From JACVRW01 sp963808775 (GTDB lineage: Bacteria > Actinomycetota > Thermoleophilia > Solirubrobacterales > Thermoleophilaceae): DNA of 64,000 nucleotides. The stretch is from NCBI GenBank assembly GCA_963808775.1, contig CAWEGR010000001.1, positions 62,001 through 126,000 on the forward strand. Direction: 5' to 3'. A program made the position numbers and the translations under genes. Position 1 is the stretch's first letter, and each line of letters starts with the position of its first letter. This document shows, piece by piece, positions 16,942 to 25,538 of this stretch. The notes beneath the pieces were generated by a model. That model saw only the letters and a list, made by a program, of their open reading frames with translations. It was not told the DNA's origin and did not search any database.

Positions 16942-19386
16942 TTGAAGCGCATCGCCCTGCCCGTCGTGGTCGCCTGCATGCTCGCGACCGCGGCACCCGC
17001 TCTCGCCGTCCGCGACTGGTCGTCGGAAGCGTTCAACATCATTCCGTCGGGTCAGTACGGCGGCGTTCCCCAGGGCGAGGAGGAGGCCGGGCAGGCGCGC
17101 ATGTACGACGGCCTGACGCCGCTCTTCGACAACGTGCAGCCGCGCCATCTGCGCCGCTACTTCAAGTCGGCGAAGCTCGGGACGAAGGGCCAGGGGCCGC
17201 TCACGCGCGAGCGCGTTCCGCGCAGGGGCGTGCGCATCATCCGCGACCGGCACAACGTCCCGCACATCTACGGGAAGACGAATGACGACGTGACCTGGGG
17301 CGCGGGCTGGGCGCTCGCCCACGACCGCGAGCTGCTGCTCGAGCAGGCGCGCTGGAACGCCCGGGTGGCGGTCGTCGACGTCCCGGGCCTGACGGCCATC
17401 GACCTGATCGTGGGACTGAAGCAGTTCGAGCCGAGCGCGCAGACCGAGCGCGAGGTGGCGAAGGAGATCGGCAAGCTGCGCCGCTACGGGCGCCCGGCCC
17501 GCCGCCTGCTGCACGACATCGACCTCTACGTGAAGGGCATCAACGCCTACTACGAGGCCAACGACAGGCCCTACAAGCCCTGGACGCGCCTCGACGTGAT
17601 CGCCCTGAACGCCGTCAAGAGCGAGCTGTTCGGCGAGGGTGGCGGCAACGAGGTCCCCGCCGCGCAGATGCTCGACGGCCTGAGCGACCAGCTCGGCGCG
17701 CAGCGCGGCCTCTCCGTGTGGAACGACCTGCGCCAGCGCCAGGACCCGGAGACGCCCGTCTCGATCCCCGGCAACTTCCCCTACGCCCCGCTGCCCGCCA
17801 ACCGCTCGGGCAACGTCGTGCTCGACAACGGCTCGTTCCAGGCGGCGCCGCTGCCCGCGACCGCGGCGAAGGCGGCCGCGGCGAACGGCGAGCAGGAGAT
17901 GCGCCGCCAGGCGAGCAACGTCCTGATGGTGGCCGGCAAGCGCTCGCGCTCGGGCCACCCGCTGTTCGTCGGCGGGCCCCAGATCGGCTACTTCTATCCG
18001 GGCCTGACGCTCGAGATGGACCTGCACGGGCCGGGCTGGTCGGCGCGCGGCGCCACCTCCGCGCCCTTCCCGGGCTACATCCTGATCGGTCGCCGCGAGG
18101 ACTTCGTCTGGACGCTGACCTCGGCCGGCGCCGACATCGTCGACATCTACGTCGAGACGCTCTGCGACGGCAGCGACGTCAAGTACCTGTACAAGGGCGA
18201 GTGCCGCTCGATGACTCCGTTCAACGCCGGCTCGATCGGCGGCGAGCAGATCTCGTTCAACCGCACCGTGCACGGGCCCGTGATCGGGTACGCGACGGTC
18301 GACGGCCGGCGCGTCGCGGTCTCGCGCAAGCGCTCGAGCTACCTGCTCGACGGCGTCGACCTGCTGCTGTTCCAGAAGCTCACGCGCGGCCGCATCCGCA
18401 ACGCGCGCGACTTCATCAAGGCCGCGTACGTGTCGCCGCAGACATTCAACACGTTCTACGCCGACAGCCGCCGCATCGCCCAGATCACCACCGGGCGGCT
18501 TCCGCTCAGGGCGCCGGGCGTGGACTCGGGGCTGCCCACGGACGGCCGTGGCCGCCACGAGTGGCGCGGCTTCCTCGGGGACCGCGCGCACCCTCAGGGG
18601 ATCCTGAAGGGCGGCGTGCTCAACAACTGGAACAACAAGCCGGCTCGCGGCTTCCCGGCGGCGGACGACCAGTGGTCCTACGGGGCGATCGGGCGCGTCG
18701 ACCTCCTGAACCAGAACACCGCGAAGGTGCGCAGGCACACGCTGGCCACGCTCACCGGGGCGATGAACGCCGCCGCCACGCAGGACGTGCGGACGATGAC
18801 GCTCGTGCCGCTGCTGGCCGAGTTCCTGCGCGGCGGGCCGGCCCCGAGCGCTCGCGCCACGCGCATGCTCGAGCTGCTCGAGGAGTGGAACCGCCAGGGC
18901 GGCTCTCGCCTCGACCGCGACCTCGACGGCAAGATCGACCATCCGGGCGCCGCGGTGCTCGACACGGCCTGGCCGCGGCTCGCGAACGCCGCGATGCGGC
19001 CCGTGCTCGGCGACGCGCTCATGGACCAGCTCCACAACACGCTCCACCGGCGCTACGACCTGCCGCCCGGCGGGCAGTTCGGCGGCTGGCACATGTACAT
19101 GTCGAAGGACCTGCGCAGGCTGATGGGCAAGCGGGTGAGGGGGCCGCTCCGGAACCGCTACTGCGGGAATGGCGACGCCGCCGCGTGCCGCGCGGACCTC
19201 TGGGCCGCGATGGAGGCCGCCGGGGCGGAGCTCCAGGCCTCGCAGGGCGCCGACCCGAACCTGTGGCGCGCGGACGCGACCCGCGAGCGGATCTCGTTCG
19301 CCCCGGGGCTGCTGCCGTACACGATGCGCTACACGAACCGGCCGTCGGGGATCCAGCAGCTGATCGAGTTCGGTGGCCACAGGTAG
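16942..19386 (+). CDS. Penicillin acylase family Ntn-hydrolase, secreted
   Basis: Penicillin-acylase family enzymes cleave amide bonds of penicillins, acyl-homoserine lactones or lipopeptides after self-cleavage. A TTG start with GAGGAGGA upstream opens a signal peptide (KRIALPVVVACMLATAAPALA). The alpha-chain region has DRHNVPHIYGKTNDDVTWGAGWALAHDRELLLEQAR. The expected autocatalytic serine is Ser325 in RRQASNVLMVAG, which would become the N-terminus of the beta chain. At 814 residues it matches the family. The substrate is unknown. It heads a run of same-strand genes (dapF-like, dapL-like, DUF429-like, hflX), separated from dapF by only about 11 bases. Confidence 0.85.
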   Translation: MKRIALPVVVACMLATAAPALAVRDWSSEAFNIIPSGQYGGVPQGEEEAGQARMYDGLTPLFDNVQPRHLRRYFKSAKLGTKGQGPLTRERVPRRGVRIIRDRHNVPHIYGKTNDDVTWGAGWALAHDRELLLEQARWNARVAVVDVPGLTAIDLIVGLKQFEPSAQTEREVAKEIGKLRRYGRPARRLLHDIDLYVKGINAYYEANDRPYKPWTRLDVIALNAVKSELFGEGGGNEVPAAQMLDGLSDQLGAQRGLSVWNDLRQRQDPETPVSIPGNFPYAPLPANRSGNVVLDNGSFQAAPLPATAAKAAAANGEQEMRRQASNVLMVAGKRSRSGHPLFVGGPQIGYFYPGLTLEMDLHGPGWSARGATSAPFPGYILIGRREDFVWTLTSAGADIVDIYVETLCDGSDVKYLYKGECRSMTPFNAGSIGGEQISFNRTVHGPVIGYATVDGRRVAVSRKRSSYLLDGVDLLLFQKLTRGRIRNARDFIKAAYVSPQTFNTFYADSRRIAQITTGRLPLRAPGVDSGLPTDGRGRHEWRGFLGDRAHPQGILKGGVLNNWNNKPARGFPAADDQWSYGAIGRVDLLNQNTAKVRRHTLATLTGAMNAAATQDVRTMTLVPLLAEFLRGGPAPSARATRMLELLEEWNRQGGSRLDRDLDGKIDHPGAAVLDTAWPRLANAAMRPVLGDALMDQLHNTLHRRYDLPPGGQFGGWHMYMSKDLRRLMGKRVRGPLRNRYCGNGDAAACRADLWAAMEAAGAELQASQGADPNLWRADATRERISFAPGLLPYTMRYTNRPSGIQQLIEFGGHR

Positions 19387-19397
19387 CCTCAGCGCGC

Positions 19398-20243
19398 GTG
19401 CGCTTCGAGAAGTGGCAGGCCCTCGGCAACGACTACGCGATCGTCGAGGAGCGTGAGCTCCCCTTCGAGCTGACGCCCGAGCGTGTGCGGCGCCTGTGCG
19501 CGCCGCACACGGGCATCGGCTCCGACGGCGTCCTGCTGCTGCGCGAGAGCCCCGACCCCGCCCACGTGGCGGAGGTGCGCATCTTCAACCCCGACGGATC
19601 CGAGGCCGAGCTGTCCGGCAACGGCGTCCGTCAGGCCGTCATGTACCTGCGCCGCTCCGGTTGGACGGACGCTGACGAGTTCACGGTGCTCACCGCCGCC
19701 GGCGAGGTCCAGCCTCGGATCGAGGGCGAGTTCTGCACGATGGCGATCGGGCGGGCGCGCCTGCACGCGCCAGACGACTTTCCGAGCGGCCCGGAGGACG
19801 GGCGCGGCAGCGTCGCCTCCGCCGGGCGCGAGTTCCCGTTCCGGTTCGTGCAGGTCGGGAATCCCCAGTGCTCGATCGAGCTCGACGAGGGCCTCGAGGA
19901 GCTCGAGCTCGGCCGCTACGGCCCGCCGATCGAGTCGAGCGATCTGTTCCCGCGGCGCACGAACGTCTCGTTCTGGCGCCGGACGGGCGAGGGCTCGATC
20001 CGAGCGCGCATCTTCGAGCGCGGGGTGGGGGAGACGATGTCGTCCGGCACGGGCGCAAGCGGCGCCGCCGTCGCCGCGGTTCTGGCCGGGGTCTCGTCGC
20101 CGGTGGCGGTCGAGCTCGACGGCGGCCGGCTCGAGGTCGAGGTCGGCGAGGATCTGAACGTGAACCTGACCGGCTGGGCGCGCCCCGTCTACGCCGGCGT
20201 ACTGAGCCCGGAGTTCGTGAGGGAGCTTGATGAGAACGAGTAG
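19398..20243 (+). CDS. dapF: Diaminopimelate epimerase-like protein lacking both catalytic cysteines
   Basis: The two-domain fold is clear (FEKWQALGNDYAIVEE, TGIGSDGVLLL, IFNPDGSEAELSGNGVR, FVQVGNPQCSIEL, FERGVGETMSSGTGASGAAVA). DapF normally converts LL- to meso-diaminopimelate with two cysteines, one after GNGxR and one in ACGTGAC. Here these are Gln79 (GNGVRQ) and Ser216 (SSGTGAS). Gln79 is CAG, three changes away from a Cys codon, so a read error cannot explain it. Either this branch uses other residues or the protein does another reaction. The GTG start and a downstream dapL-like gene overlapping its end support a role in lysine or cell-wall synthesis. Confidence 0.8.
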   Translation: MRFEKWQALGNDYAIVEERELPFELTPERVRRLCAPHTGIGSDGVLLLRESPDPAHVAEVRIFNPDGSEAELSGNGVRQAVMYLRRSGWTDADEFTVLTAAGEVQPRIEGEFCTMAIGRARLHAPDDFPSGPEDGRGSVASAGREFPFRFVQVGNPQCSIELDEGLEELELGRYGPPIESSDLFPRRTNVSFWRRTGEGSIRARIFERGVGETMSSGTGASGAAVAAVLAGVSSPVAVELDGGRLEVEVGEDLNVNLTGWARPVYAGVLSPEFVRELDENE

Positions 20244-21387
20244 CCGTCTGGACCGCCTGCCGCCGTACCTGTTCGCGGAGCTCGAGCGCAAGATCGCCGA
20301 GAAGAAGGCGGCCGGCGTCGACGTGATCAGCCTCGGAATCGGCGATCCGGACACGCCGACCCCGCGGCCGGTGATCGACGCGCTCGCGGCCGCGGCCGCC
20401 GACCCCGCCACCCACCAGTACCCGTCGAACCGGGGCCGGCCCGAGCTGCGCGAGGCGTGGGCCGCCTTCTACCGGCGCCGCTTCGGCGTCGAGCTCGACC
20501 CGGACACCGAGGTCATCCCGGCGCTCGGCGCGAAGGAATGCGTCTTCAACCTCAACCTCGCGTTCCTCGACGCTGACAGCGTCGCGCTCGCCGCCGACCC
20601 GGGCTATCCCGTCTACACGGGCGGGCCGCTGCTGGCGGGGTCCGAGGCGGTTCTGATGCCGCTGCTGCCCGAGCTCGGCTTCGCGCCCGACCTCGACGCG
20701 ATCGGCGGCGACGTCGCCGGGCGCGCGCGGCTCATGTACCTGAACTACCCGAACAACCCGACCGGCGCGGTGGTGCCCGACGGGCTGTTCGAGCGCGCGG
20801 TCGAGTTCGCCCGCGAGCATGACCTGGTCGTGGTCCACGACGCCTCATACACGGAGACGACCTTCGACGGCTACGTGGCGCCGAGCTTCCTCGAGACGCC
20901 CGGGGCGAAGGAGGTCGGCGTCGAGGTGTTCTCGCTCTCGAAGGGCTGGAACATGACCGGCTGGCGCACGGCGGCGATCGTGGGCAACGCCGAGGCCGTG
21001 GCCGCCTACTGGAAGCTGAAGACGAACATCGACTCCGGGGCCTTCGAGGCCGTCCAGCTCGCCACGGTCCGGGCGCTCGAGGACGGTCCGCCGGAGGGCA
21101 TGAAGGCTCTCTACCAGCGCCGCCGGGACCTCGTCTGCGACGCCCTGAGCGAGATCGGCGTCGACGTGACGCCGCCGATGGGGACCATCTACGTCTGGGC
21201 GCCCGTTCCGGACGGGCACACGTCGGCCTCGTACTGCGAGCTCGTGCTCGAGGAGTCGGGGGTCGTGGTCTCGCCCGGAGGCTCCTACGGCCCGAACGGC
21301 GAGGGCTTCTTCCGGATCTCGTTGACGGTCGACGACGAGCGCCTCACCGAGGCCGTCGAGCGCCTGCGGGGTAGCCTCGGAGGCTGA
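20230..21387 (+). CDS. dapL: LL-diaminopimelate aminotransferase-like class I/II aminotransferase
   Basis: The protein is a PLP-dependent fold-type I aminotransferase of about 385 residues. It has SLGIGDPDTPTP, the tetrahydrodipicolinate-type Y.SNRGRPELREAWAAFY segment, LNYPNNPTGAV, HDASYTETTFDG and the PLP lysine in SLSKGWNMTGWR. This set resembles DapL, which makes LL-diaminopimelate directly from tetrahydrodipicolinate. Its first 14 bases overlap the dapF-like gene, so the two are coupled and probably form one short route to diaminopimelate. A more general aminotransferase role cannot be excluded from sequence alone. Confidence 0.75.
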   Translation: MRTSSRLDRLPPYLFAELERKIAEKKAAGVDVISLGIGDPDTPTPRPVIDALAAAAADPATHQYPSNRGRPELREAWAAFYRRRFGVELDPDTEVIPALGAKECVFNLNLAFLDADSVALAADPGYPVYTGGPLLAGSEAVLMPLLPELGFAPDLDAIGGDVAGRARLMYLNYPNNPTGAVVPDGLFERAVEFAREHDLVVVHDASYTETTFDGYVAPSFLETPGAKEVGVEVFSLSKGWNMTGWRTAAIVGNAEAVAAYWKLKTNIDSGAFEAVQLATVRALEDGPPEGMKALYQRRRDLVCDALSEIGVDVTPPMGTIYVWAPVPDGHTSASYCELVLEESGVVVSPGGSYGPNGEGFFRISLTVDDERLTEAVERLRGSLGG

Positions 21388-22088
21388 TGCACTACTGCGG
21401 CGCCGTACCGACCAGAGGAGCCCTCCAGCTCGCGATGCTGGAGGAGGTGCGCACCCCCGAGCCGCCGATCCGGCTGAGCGCGCTCTTCTTCGAGCCGGGG
21501 AGCGCGGCGCAGGTGGCATCCGAGCTGCGCGGACTCGGCGACGTGGTGGTCGCCCTGGGCGCCCCGCTCAGCGGCGAGGCCGGCGGTGAAAGAGCAGCAG
21601 ACGTCCTGCTCGCGCGCCTCGGCGTCGCGCCCCAGCGCCGCGACGGCGCCATGCTCGAGCTGGCTGGACTGCTCGGCCTGTCGCGCTTCTCCCCGGAGTC
21701 GGGAGCCGACGGGCAGGAGGGCGGCGTCTGGGAGGGCGCCTACCACGAGTTCCCGCTGTTCGAGACGAACGCCGACGGCGTCTTCTGCGCCCTTCAGGGC
21801 AGGCGCCTGCCCGCGAAGCGCCATCCGCTCGGGATGCAGATGCGGATCGACGAGCTCTCGGGCGACCACGTCATCGACGAGAGCGGCGACCTCTGGCACC
21901 GGCGAATCGAGGAGCTCGACGCCGTTGCCTGCGCGCTGGCGGCGCACCGCTACGCGGTCGGGCACGCCTGCTGGCTCGGCGAGCCGGACGAGGGCGTGAT
22001 CGTCCTGCCGGGCAGCTCGCTCCCGGACGAGTTCGAGACGCGCGGCGTGATGCCGCCGGTCGAGCGCCTGCAGCTCCCGTCGGAGTGA
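21387..22088 (+). CDS. Hypothetical protein, DUF429-like
   Basis: This 233-residue protein begins MHYCGAVPTRGALQLAML, has a central FPLFETNADGVFCALQGRRLPAKRHPLGMQMRIDEL and ends with EELDAVACALAAHRYAVGHACWLGEPDEGVIVLPG. The last segment resembles the end of DUF429 proteins, a family with an RNase H-like fold and no firmly known role. It starts at the last base of the dapL-like stop region (TGATG), so it is translationally coupled. The function is unknown and the family call is tentative. Confidence 0.55.
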   Translation: MHYCGAVPTRGALQLAMLEEVRTPEPPIRLSALFFEPGSAAQVASELRGLGDVVVALGAPLSGEAGGERAADVLLARLGVAPQRRDGAMLELAGLLGLSRFSPESGADGQEGGVWEGAYHEFPLFETNADGVFCALQGRRLPAKRHPLGMQMRIDELSGDHVIDESGDLWHRRIEELDAVACALAAHRYAVGHACWLGEPDEGVIVLPGSSLPDEFETRGVMPPVERLQLPSE

Positions 22089-22108
22089 CGGCCCTAGACT
22101 GAGGCAGG

Positions 22109-23398
22109 ATGCAGCAGCAGGGCACGACCGGAGAGGGCCTTCGCAATCCGCGTGCGCGCCAGCGGGCGTTCTGCATCGCGGCGACGCCGGGCGACCCCGA
22201 CCTCGCCGAGCTGCGCGAGCTCCTGCGAACGGCCGGAGTGGCGGTCAACGGCGAGCTCGTCCAGCGCCGTGACCGGCCCGATCCCGACCGCTACTTCGGC
22301 CGCGGGAAGCTCGCGGAGCTGAAGAGCGCGATCGAGGCGGCTGACGCCAACCTGGTCGCATGCGACGACGAGCTGCTGCCGCGCCAGGAGCGCAACCTCG
22401 AGCAGGAGCTCGGCGTGCCGGTGATCGACCGCACGGCGATCATCCTCGACATCTTCGCCGACCACGCCCACACCGCCGAGGGCAAGCTCCAGGTCGAGCT
22501 CGCCCAGCTCGAGTACAACCTCGCGCGCATGCGCGGGCTCTGGACGCACCTGGAGCGCCTCGGCGCCGGCATCGGCACGAGGGGACCCGGCGAGAGCCAG
22601 ATCGAGACCGACCGCCGGCTCGCGCGCGACCGCATCGCGGCGCTGCGACGGAGGCTCGACCACACGAAGACCACGCGCTCGACGATGCGCCGCGAGCGCG
22701 AGCGGGCCGCCCTGCCGACGGTCGCGCTCGCCGGCTACACGAACGCCGGCAAGTCGACGCTCCTGAACGCCCTCACGGGCGCGGACGTGGGCGTGCGCGA
22801 CCGCCTCTTCCACACGCTCGACCCGACCACGCGAGCGTTCGAGATCGCCGGGCGCACGTACCTGGTGACGGACACCGTCGGGTTCATCCGCAAGCTTCCG
22901 CACGCGCTTGTCGACGCGTTCTCGGCGACGCTCGAGGAGGCGCTCGGCGCCGACCTGATCGTGCACGTGGCCGATGCCTCCGTGCCCGAGGAGGAGCTGC
23001 ACGCGATGCTCGCGGCGGTGGACGACGTGCTCGTCGAGACCGGCGCGGGGGAGCGGCCGCGCCTGCTCGCGCTCAACAAGGTCGACCTGCTCGACGAGGA
23101 GCGCCGGCGCGAGCTCTCGTTCCGGTTCCCCGACGCCGTCCAGGTCTCGGCGGTCACGGGCGAGGGGCTCGACGAGCTCGGCGAGGCGATCGAGGCGCGC
23201 TTCCTGGCGAGCCTGCGCCCGATGGACCTGCTCGTGCCCTATGACGAGGGCGGCTCGCTGTCGGAGCTCCACGACCTCGCCGGCGAGCTCGAGCGCGAGG
23301 ACACCGCGGACGGCGTCCGCATCCGCGCGCGCGTGCCGGCATCCGCGGCGCCGCGCTTCGAGCGCTTCGCGCTCAACGGCGGCGCTCCGCGCGGCTAG
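22109..23398 (+). CDS. hflX: GTPase HflX
   Basis: HflX is a ribosome-associated GTPase that splits stalled ribosomes under stress. The 429-residue protein has the N-terminal HflX domain (DPDRYFGRGKLAELK, RTAIILDIFADHAHTAEGKLQVELAQLEYNL, GAGIGTRGPGESQIETDRR) and a GTPase domain with G1 GYTNAGKST, G3 DTVGFI and G4 NKVD. Length and motif order are normal. It ends in a convergent overlap of 4 bases with the MazG-like gene. The ATG lies 20 bases after the upstream gene's stop. Confidence 0.93.
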   Translation: MQQQGTTGEGLRNPRARQRAFCIAATPGDPDLAELRELLRTAGVAVNGELVQRRDRPDPDRYFGRGKLAELKSAIEAADANLVACDDELLPRQERNLEQELGVPVIDRTAIILDIFADHAHTAEGKLQVELAQLEYNLARMRGLWTHLERLGAGIGTRGPGESQIETDRRLARDRIAALRRRLDHTKTTRSTMRRERERAALPTVALAGYTNAGKSTLLNALTGADVGVRDRLFHTLDPTTRAFEIAGRTYLVTDTVGFIRKLPHALVDAFSATLEEALGADLIVHVADASVPEEELHAMLAAVDDVLVETGAGERPRLLALNKVDLLDEERRRELSFRFPDAVQVSAVTGEGLDELGEAIEARFLASLRPMDLLVPYDEGGSLSELHDLAGELEREDTADGVRIRARVPASAAPRFERFALNGGAPRG

Positions 23399-23724
23399 CG
23401 GAAGTCCCCGCTCCCCTGCAGCACGGCACGCTCCTTGCGCGAGAGCAGCTTGTCGAGGTTCTGCTCGGCGATCGAATCCAGGTCGAGCCCGGCCTCCGTC
23501 GCAAGCTGCGCGACGTACCAGAGCACGTCCCCGAGCTCCGCGGCGAGCGCCTCGCGGCGCTCGTCCGTGAGCACGCCGCCGTCGTCGCGGATCGCCTTCT
23601 TGACCTTCTCGGCCGCCTCGCCCGCCTCGCCGCACAGCCCGAGGGCCGGATAGGTGAGATTCGCCCCGGCGTCGGGGTAGACCGCGGTGGCTCGCGAGCG
23701 CCGCTGGTAGTCGGAGAGATCCAC
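23395..23724 (-). CDS. MazG-like nucleotide pyrophosphohydrolase
   Basis: The 109-residue protein matches the short, single-domain MazG-like/iMazG group, which hydrolyses nucleoside triphosphates to monophosphates and is thought to clean the nucleotide pool. The metal-binding pattern is seen in LCGEAGEAAEKVKKAIRDD and, later, LAAELGDVLWYVAQLATEAG, giving the ExxE...ExxD arrangement. The start is GTG 23724. It is divergent from the PilB-like gene. Confidence 0.8.
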   Translation of the reverse strand: MDLSDYQRRSRATAVYPDAGANLTYPALGLCGEAGEAAEKVKKAIRDDGGVLTDERREALAAELGDVLWYVAQLATEAGLDLDSIAEQNLDKLLSRKERAVLQGSGDFR

Positions 23725-23757
23725 AGGAGCAACTTACCCGCCCGGCAGGCCGGAACC

Positions 23758-23792
23758 CCTCATGCCGAGCGACTTCCTGCCGATATGAGGAG
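23758..23792 (+). promoter_or_regulatory. GCCGATAT motif and hairpin overlapping the PilB-gene ribosome site
   Basis: GCCGATAT at 23779-23786 matches the sigma-28 family -10, with CTCAT 15 bases upstream in place of CTAAA. CCTCAT at 23758-23763 and ATGAGG at 23785-23790 are also perfect inverted complements, and the right arm covers part of the GAGGAG ribosome site for ATG 23796. Promoter and hairpin readings are mutually awkward, since a start site 7 bases after the box would give a near-leaderless transcript. Confidence 0.35.
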
Positions 23793-23795
23793 AGT

Positions 23796-25538
23796 ATGGA
23801 AGCCCAGGCTGCCTCGGCGGGACCGTTTCCCGTGCCCGGACTCACGCCCCCCTCGAAGCGGACAGGCGTCAAGCGGCGCATCGGCGACGTCATCGTTCAG
23901 CTCGGCTTCGCCGAGCGCGAGCTCGTCGAGCAGGTCGTCGAGCGCGGCCGTCTCGAGGGCGTGCCGCTCGGCCAGGCCCTGATCGACGCCGGCATCGTCG
24001 ATTCCGGCCAGCTCGCGCAGGCCCTCGCGGAGCGCAACGGACTCGACTTCGTCGACCTGAACAGCTTCGACGTCGACAACGGCGCCTCGGCGCTGATCGA
24101 CGTCGGCAAGGCCCAGCGCTACAAGACGGTCCCGATCGCGTTCCTCGGCGAGCGCACGCTGCTCGTGGCGACCGCGGACCCGGCCAACCTGCTCGCCCTC
24201 GACGACATCACGATGGCCACCGGGTACGAGGTGCGCCGCGCGGTCGCATCGCCCGAGGACATCGACGCCCTCATCCGCGGGCTCAACACACTCGAGGAGT
24301 CCGTCCAGGAGATCGAGGACGAGACCGAGGACGAGGCGGCGGCCGCGCAGGTCATCGAGCTTCGCGAGTCCGCCGCGGACGCCCCGGTGGTCAAGCTCGT
24401 CCACTCGATCATCGCCGACGCCGTCCGGCGCGGCGCCTCGGACATCCACTTCGAGCCGCGCGCCGTCGACATGCGCGTCCGCTTCCGGGTCGACGGCGTC
24501 GTGTCCGACACCACGACGATCCCGCGCCACCTGGTCGCGGGCATCATCTCGCGCGTCAAGATCATGGCCGAGCTCGACATCTCGGAGCGGCGGCTGCCGC
24601 AGGACGGCCGCATCGGGCTCTCGGTCGACGGGCGGCACATCGACCTGCGCGTGGCGACCCTCCCGGTCGTGCGCGGCGAGTCGGTCACGATGCGAATCCT
24701 CGACAAGGACCAGGTCGTCCTCACCCTCGACAGCCTCGGCATGAGCGCCTCCGCGCGCGCGCTCTTCGAGAACGCGATCGGAGCCACGCACGGCGCGGTC
24801 CTCGTCACCGGTCCGACCGGCTCCGGCAAGACGACCACCCTCTACGCGGCGATGAGCGCGGTCAACACCCCCGACCGCTCGCTGATCAGCGTCGAGGACC
24901 CGGTCGAGTACGAGCTCACCGGCGTCAAGCAGGTGCAGGTGAACAAGAAGAGCGGGCTGTCCTTCGCCGCGGGCCTGCGCTCGATGCTGCGCGCCGACCC
25001 GGACGTGATCATGGTGGGCGAGATCCGCGACAGCGAGACCGCCCAGATCGCGATCGACTCCGCCCTCACGGGCCACCTCGTCCTCACGACGCTGCACACG
25101 AACGACGCGCCGCTCGCGGCCGCGCGGTTGATCGACATGGGGATCGAGCCGTTTCTCGTGTCGGCCGGCGTCGAGTGCGTGGTCGCGCAGCGGCTCGTGA
25201 GGCGCCTGTGCGAGTGCAAGACCGAGGTGAAGCTCAGCAAGGACGTGCTCGCCGAGAACGGCTTCGAGGTCTCTCGCGGCTTCACCGGCCACGAGCCGCA
25301 CGGATGCGTTCGCTGCGCGGGCACGGGCTTCCGGGGGCGGACGGGCGTCTACGAGGTGATGGTCGTCAGCGACACGCTCCGGCGCCTGATCCTCGAGAAC
25401 GGGTCGGCCGACGCCATCCGCGAGGCGGCGCGCGCCGAGGGCATGAAGACCCTGCGCGAGGACGGTCTCGAGCGGATCCGCGAGGGCGTGACCTCGGTCG
25501 CCGAGGTCCTGCGCGTCGTCGGCGCCGCCAAGGGCTGA
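23796..25538 (+). CDS. Type IV pilus assembly / type II secretion ATPase (PilB/GspE family)
   Basis: The protein powers pilus extension or pseudopilus assembly as a cytoplasmic hexamer. Its MshEN-type N-terminal domain covers about residues 25-175 (RIGDVIVQLGFAERELVEQVV, ALAERNGLDFVDLNSF). The ATPase core has Walker A GPTGSGKTTT near residue 345, the Asp box EDPVEYEL, Walker B-like VIMVGEIRDSETAQIA and the His box TGHLVLTTLHTNDA. A zinc site near the C-terminus is made by LCECK and CVRCAG. At 580 residues it is full length. No other pilus genes are adjacent. It ends next to the convergent gatD gene. Confidence 0.9.
   Translation: MEAQAASAGPFPVPGLTPPSKRTGVKRRIGDVIVQLGFAERELVEQVVERGRLEGVPLGQALIDAGIVDSGQLAQALAERNGLDFVDLNSFDVDNGASALIDVGKAQRYKTVPIAFLGERTLLVATADPANLLALDDITMATGYEVRRAVASPEDIDALIRGLNTLEESVQEIEDETEDEAAAAQVIELRESAADAPVVKLVHSIIADAVRRGASDIHFEPRAVDMRVRFRVDGVVSDTTTIPRHLVAGIISRVKIMAELDISERRLPQDGRIGLSVDGRHIDLRVATLPVVRGESVTMRILDKDQVVLTLDSLGMSASARALFENAIGATHGAVLVTGPTGSGKTTTLYAAMSAVNTPDRSLISVEDPVEYELTGVKQVQVNKKSGLSFAAGLRSMLRADPDVIMVGEIRDSETAQIAIDSALTGHLVLTTLHTNDAPLAAARLIDMGIEPFLVSAGVECVVAQRLVRRLCECKTEVKLSKDVLAENGFEVSRGFTGHEPHGCVRCAGTGFRGRTGVYEVMVVSDTLRRLILENGSADAIREAARAEGMKTLREDGLERIREGVTSVAEVLRVVGAAKG

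Noticed and set aside
23735..23795. c-di-GMP riboswitch before the PilB-like gene
   Set aside because: The gap is only about 60 bases and lacks the three-helix fold of known c-di-GMP riboswitches; only a simple hairpin is present.
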